Positions 61,916 to 64,000 of a stretch of 64,000 bases of DNA are shown piece after piece (positions within the stretch are counted from its first letter, which is position 1; every line of letters begins with the position of its first letter). The notes below the pieces were generated by a model. The model was not told the DNA's origin and did not search any database. It was given only the letters and a program-made list of their open reading frames with translations. The translations under genes were made by a program, and so were the position numbers. The stretch is from Candidatus Pacearchaeota archaeon UBA92 (GTDB lineage: Archaea; Nanobdellota; Nanobdellia; Pacearchaeales; GW2011-AR1): assembly GCA_002497285.1 (NCBI GenBank), contig DANJ01000014.1, positions 1 through 64,000 on the forward strand. The letters are read 5' to 3'.

Positions 61916-62503
61916 ATGGTGTTCAAAATAAACATATCTGGCAAAAACGGAAAGACCTGGAAGTTCGAAACAGAATCAGAGGTTCTAATTGGAAAGAAAC
62001 TAGGAGAAAAACTAAATGGCTCTGAAATATCTCCAGACTTAGCAGGATATGAGCTTACTATTAACGGGGCTTCAGATATAGCTGGATTTCCTCACAAGTT
62101 AGATGTTGAAGGTCCACAACTAAAAAGAGTTCTCTTATCTAAAGGTTGGGGAATGCATAAAAGGCCTAAAAAAGAAGGCAAGAGAAAAGTTCAAACTCCT
62201 AGAGGATTCAGGAAAAGAAAGACAGTAAGAGGAAACATAATCTCAGAAAAAACAACACAAATAAACTTAATGATAACAAGGGAAGGAAGCAAAAAAATAT
62301 CTGAAATTTTCCCAGAACAAAATAAGATTATAGAAATTGAAAAGCCAACAGAAGTTATTAAAGAGGCCCCAAAAGAAGAGATAAAAGAAGAGGTTAAGAA
62401 AGAGATAAAAGATTCAATTCCTGAATCTCCAGAGACTGAAACCTCAGAATCGAAGGAAAATGCTGCTGAAGAGATTGCTGAAAAAGAAAAAAAGGAACAA
62501 TAA
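61916..62503 (+). CDS. rps6e: 30S ribosomal protein S6e (eS6) with acidic extension
   Basis: 195 residues. Residues 1-125 are eS6 (MVFKINISGKNGKTWKFE, GFPHKLDVEGPQLKRVLLSK, KRKTVRGNIISE). The remaining 70 are a Glu/Lys/Pro-rich low-complexity tail that archaeal eS6 often lacks. It is a 40S/30S-type protein found only in archaea and eukaryotes. TATA-like ATTTAAAAACC lies about 25 nt upstream. Confidence 0.95.
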   Translation: MVFKINISGKNGKTWKFETESEVLIGKKLGEKLNGSEISPDLAGYELTINGASDIAGFPHKLDVEGPQLKRVLLSKGWGMHKRPKKEGKRKVQTPRGFRKRKTVRGNIISEKTTQINLMITREGSKKISEIFPEQNKIIEIEKPTEVIKEAPKEEIKEEVKKEIKDSIPESPETETSESKENAAEEIAEKEKKEQ

Positions 62504-62547
62504 CTTTTAAACCTTTAACTTTTTCAAAAAATGAAAGTTTAAGGGCA

Positions 62548-62574
62548 AAGATTTGTAAGGCAAATCTTTAAAAC
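62548..62574 (+). promoter_or_regulatory. aIF2-gamma promoter: 21-nt inverted repeat overlapping TATA
   Basis: Arms AAGATTTG and CAAATCTT with spacer TAAGG (62548-62568) run into TATA TTTAAAAC (62567-62574), 21-28 nt before the ATG. It matches the rps10 repeat at 18 of 21 positions with the same spacing to the start codon. Confidence 0.6.
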
Positions 62575-62594
62575 ACCTATTTCTAATTATATTT

Positions 62595-63794
62595 ATGGTA
62601 AAAACCGATATAACAAATTTGGAAACCGTTAACATTGTAATAGTTGGGCACATAGACCACGGAAAGACAACATTATTACAAAAATTATCTGGAAAGTGGA
62701 CTGACACTCACTCAGAAGAATTAAAGAGAGGAATAACGATAAAACTTGGTTACGCTGATATAATTCTATCCAATGATAATGGAACTTATAATATAGAAGG
62801 CAAAGGAGAGCCAGAAAGATATGTCTCATTTGTAGACGCCCCTGGACATGAGATGCTTATGGCCACAATGCTTTCAGGAGCTGCGATTGTTGATGCGGCA
62901 ATCTTGGTCGTAGCAGCAAACGAAGGAATAAAACCACAAACCCAAGAACATTTAATTGCTTTACATACAAAGGGAATAAAACAAATAATAATAGTGCAAA
63001 ATAAAATTGATCTTGTTTCAAAAGAAAAAGCCCTTGAAAATTACAAAGCCATAAAGGAACTTGTAAAAGGAACAATTGCAGAAAATTCTCCTATAATTCC
63101 AGTATCTGCACAACAGGGAATAAACTTGCAAAGCATATTTGAAGAAATAGCCAAGATAAAAATTCCTGAAAGAGATTATGAAGGAACTCCCTTATTTGTT
63201 ATTGCGAGAAGCTTTGACATTAATAAGCCGGGAACATCTCCTGAAAATCTACACGGGGCAGTTCTAGGAGGAGCAATGAAACATGGCAGATTAAAAGTCG
63301 GAGATGAAATAGAAATCAAGCCAGGAATAACAATAAAAGAAGCCAATCAAATAAAATATAAAACCCTTAAAACAAAAATTGTTTCACTGTTCAAAGGTGT
63401 ACATAAAGTATCTGAAATTTCCCCTGGAGGAAGTCTTGCTATAGAAACAGAACTTGACATGTCCACAGGAAAAACAGATACCCTATCTGGAGGGGTAATT
63501 TCAATTCCGGGAAAACTACCTGAAATCACAACTTCCCTAAAATTAAAATACTCATTATTTGAAGAAATCTTTGGCACTGGAAAAAAAGAAAAAGTGGCAC
63601 CCTTGAAGCCATCCGAAATGCTAATGCTCTCAGTAAATACAGCAACATCTGTAGGCATAATTAAAAGAATGTCAAATGGAATTATGGACATGACCCTAAG
63701 AATTCCAGTTGTTCCGTTCAAAGGAGACAATGTCGGATTAGCAAGAAACATAAATAATCACTGGCGCCTTATTGGTTATGGGGAAATTCTGTAA
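62595..63794 (+). CDS. eif2g: Translation initiation factor aIF2 gamma subunit
   Basis: 399 residues. GTPase motifs IVIVGHIDHGKTTLLQKL, DAPGHEMLM and QNKIDLV are present, followed by domains with GGAMKHGRLKVGDEIEI and VPFKGDNVGLARN. It brings initiator Met-tRNA to the small subunit with the alpha and beta subunits, which are not in this window. Its TAA overlaps the next ATG by 1 nt. Confidence 0.97.
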   Translation: MVKTDITNLETVNIVIVGHIDHGKTTLLQKLSGKWTDTHSEELKRGITIKLGYADIILSNDNGTYNIEGKGEPERYVSFVDAPGHEMLMATMLSGAAIVDAAILVVAANEGIKPQTQEHLIALHTKGIKQIIIVQNKIDLVSKEKALENYKAIKELVKGTIAENSPIIPVSAQQGINLQSIFEEIAKIKIPERDYEGTPLFVIARSFDINKPGTSPENLHGAVLGGAMKHGRLKVGDEIEIKPGITIKEANQIKYKTLKTKIVSLFKGVHKVSEISPGGSLAIETELDMSTGKTDTLSGGVISIPGKLPEITTSLKLKYSLFEEIFGTGKKEKVAPLKPSEMLMLSVNTATSVGIIKRMSNGIMDMTLRIPVVPFKGDNVGLARNINNHWRLIGYGEIL

Positions 63795-64000
63795 TGACAA
63801 GACTTATCAGCATTGCCATTAATTGGGCAGGCAATAAAGCTGGAAAACTAACTAAAAAAGGTGAATTGAAAAAAAAATCAAATACAATAATCTTCAATTA
63901 TTTAGAAAGAGATGCAACAATAAGAGGCGTAATAGGAACTGCAAATTATAACGAAGATCAGTTAAGAATAATTTATGATAATGCAAAAAGTCAAAGGCCT
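63794..64000 (+). CDS. Partial hypothetical gene at right edge
   Basis: 69 codons to the window end, starting MTRLISIAINWAGNKAGKL. It is translationally coupled to aIF2-gamma (TAATG). The visible part (ERDATIRGVIGTANYNED) is basic then alpha/beta and is not recognised. Its position suggests a translation-linked gene. Confidence 0.6.
   Translation, partial: MTRLISIAINWAGNKAGKLTKKGELKKKSNTIIFNYLERDATIRGVIGTANYNEDQLRIIYDNAKSQRP

Noticed and set aside
1..64000. CRISPR array or cas operon
   Set aside because: I saw no regularly spaced repeats. The Cas4-like gene at 46090 lacks cas neighbours and has a DEDD extension typical of other RecB-like proteins.

Overview
The window comes from an AT-rich archaeal genome, most likely a DPANN archaeon of the Pacearchaeota/Woesearchaeota type. 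The archaeal assignment rests on aIF5B, eS6 and aIF2-gamma at the right end. It is supported by TATA octamers (TTTAAA or TTTATA type) placed 21-30 nt before start codons, which implies mostly leaderless mRNAs, and by a tRNA intron at position 37/38. Further support comes from a class III (pilin-like) signal peptide and surface proteins with ITG[NA]V motifs next to membrane segments. The phylum is inferred from gene style and is not proven by a marker alignment.

Layout. 1-15,000: the left end of an IS200/IS605 element cut off by the window edge, tRNA-Ala, small secreted proteins, an XPD/Rad3-like helicase, an RRM protein, an NSS transporter, Nudix, cyclophilin, DEAD-box helicase, a beta-helix surface protein, intron-containing tRNA-Asp, DoxX, TspO, nitroreductase and SerRS. 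15,000-25,700: a Kef-type antiporter, ribosomal protein S10 and a dTMP/one-carbon cluster (thyA, dut, a DHFR-thymidylate kinase fusion, glyA, folC), interspersed with broken Nudix genes. 25,700-32,600: two tRNA-Ser genes with scattered copies of the tRNA 3' end, and a decayed island holding an integrase stub, a lectin-like gene, an adhesin fragment and a toxin-antitoxin pair. 32,600-39,100: DUF192, CysRS and a pyrC-pyrD-dus operon. 39,200-46,000: two tandem paralogous surface proteins, a PC4-like protein and a large SGNH-like surface protein.

46,090-58,273 holds the most unusual content. It is a tight six-gene operon: a Cas4/RecB-like nuclease joined to a DEDD-type exonuclease domain, a SNF2 helicase, type III Mod and Res, a predicted proteasome-beta/HslV-like Ntn hydrolase, and a large helical protein ending in a PD-(D/E)XK nuclease. 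Near-zero spacing and a single TATA box under a palindrome suggest one regulated transcript. It is followed by a truncated serine recombinase and a broken IS200-type transposase with its left end. I read it as a composite restriction/defence system that adds a peptidase-fold component to a type III R-M core.

59,650-64,000 is core translation: HIT hydrolase, aIF5B, eS6, aIF2-gamma and the start of one more gene. A 21-nt inverted repeat overlaps the TATA boxes of both rps10 and the aIF2-gamma gene, suggesting shared control of translation genes.
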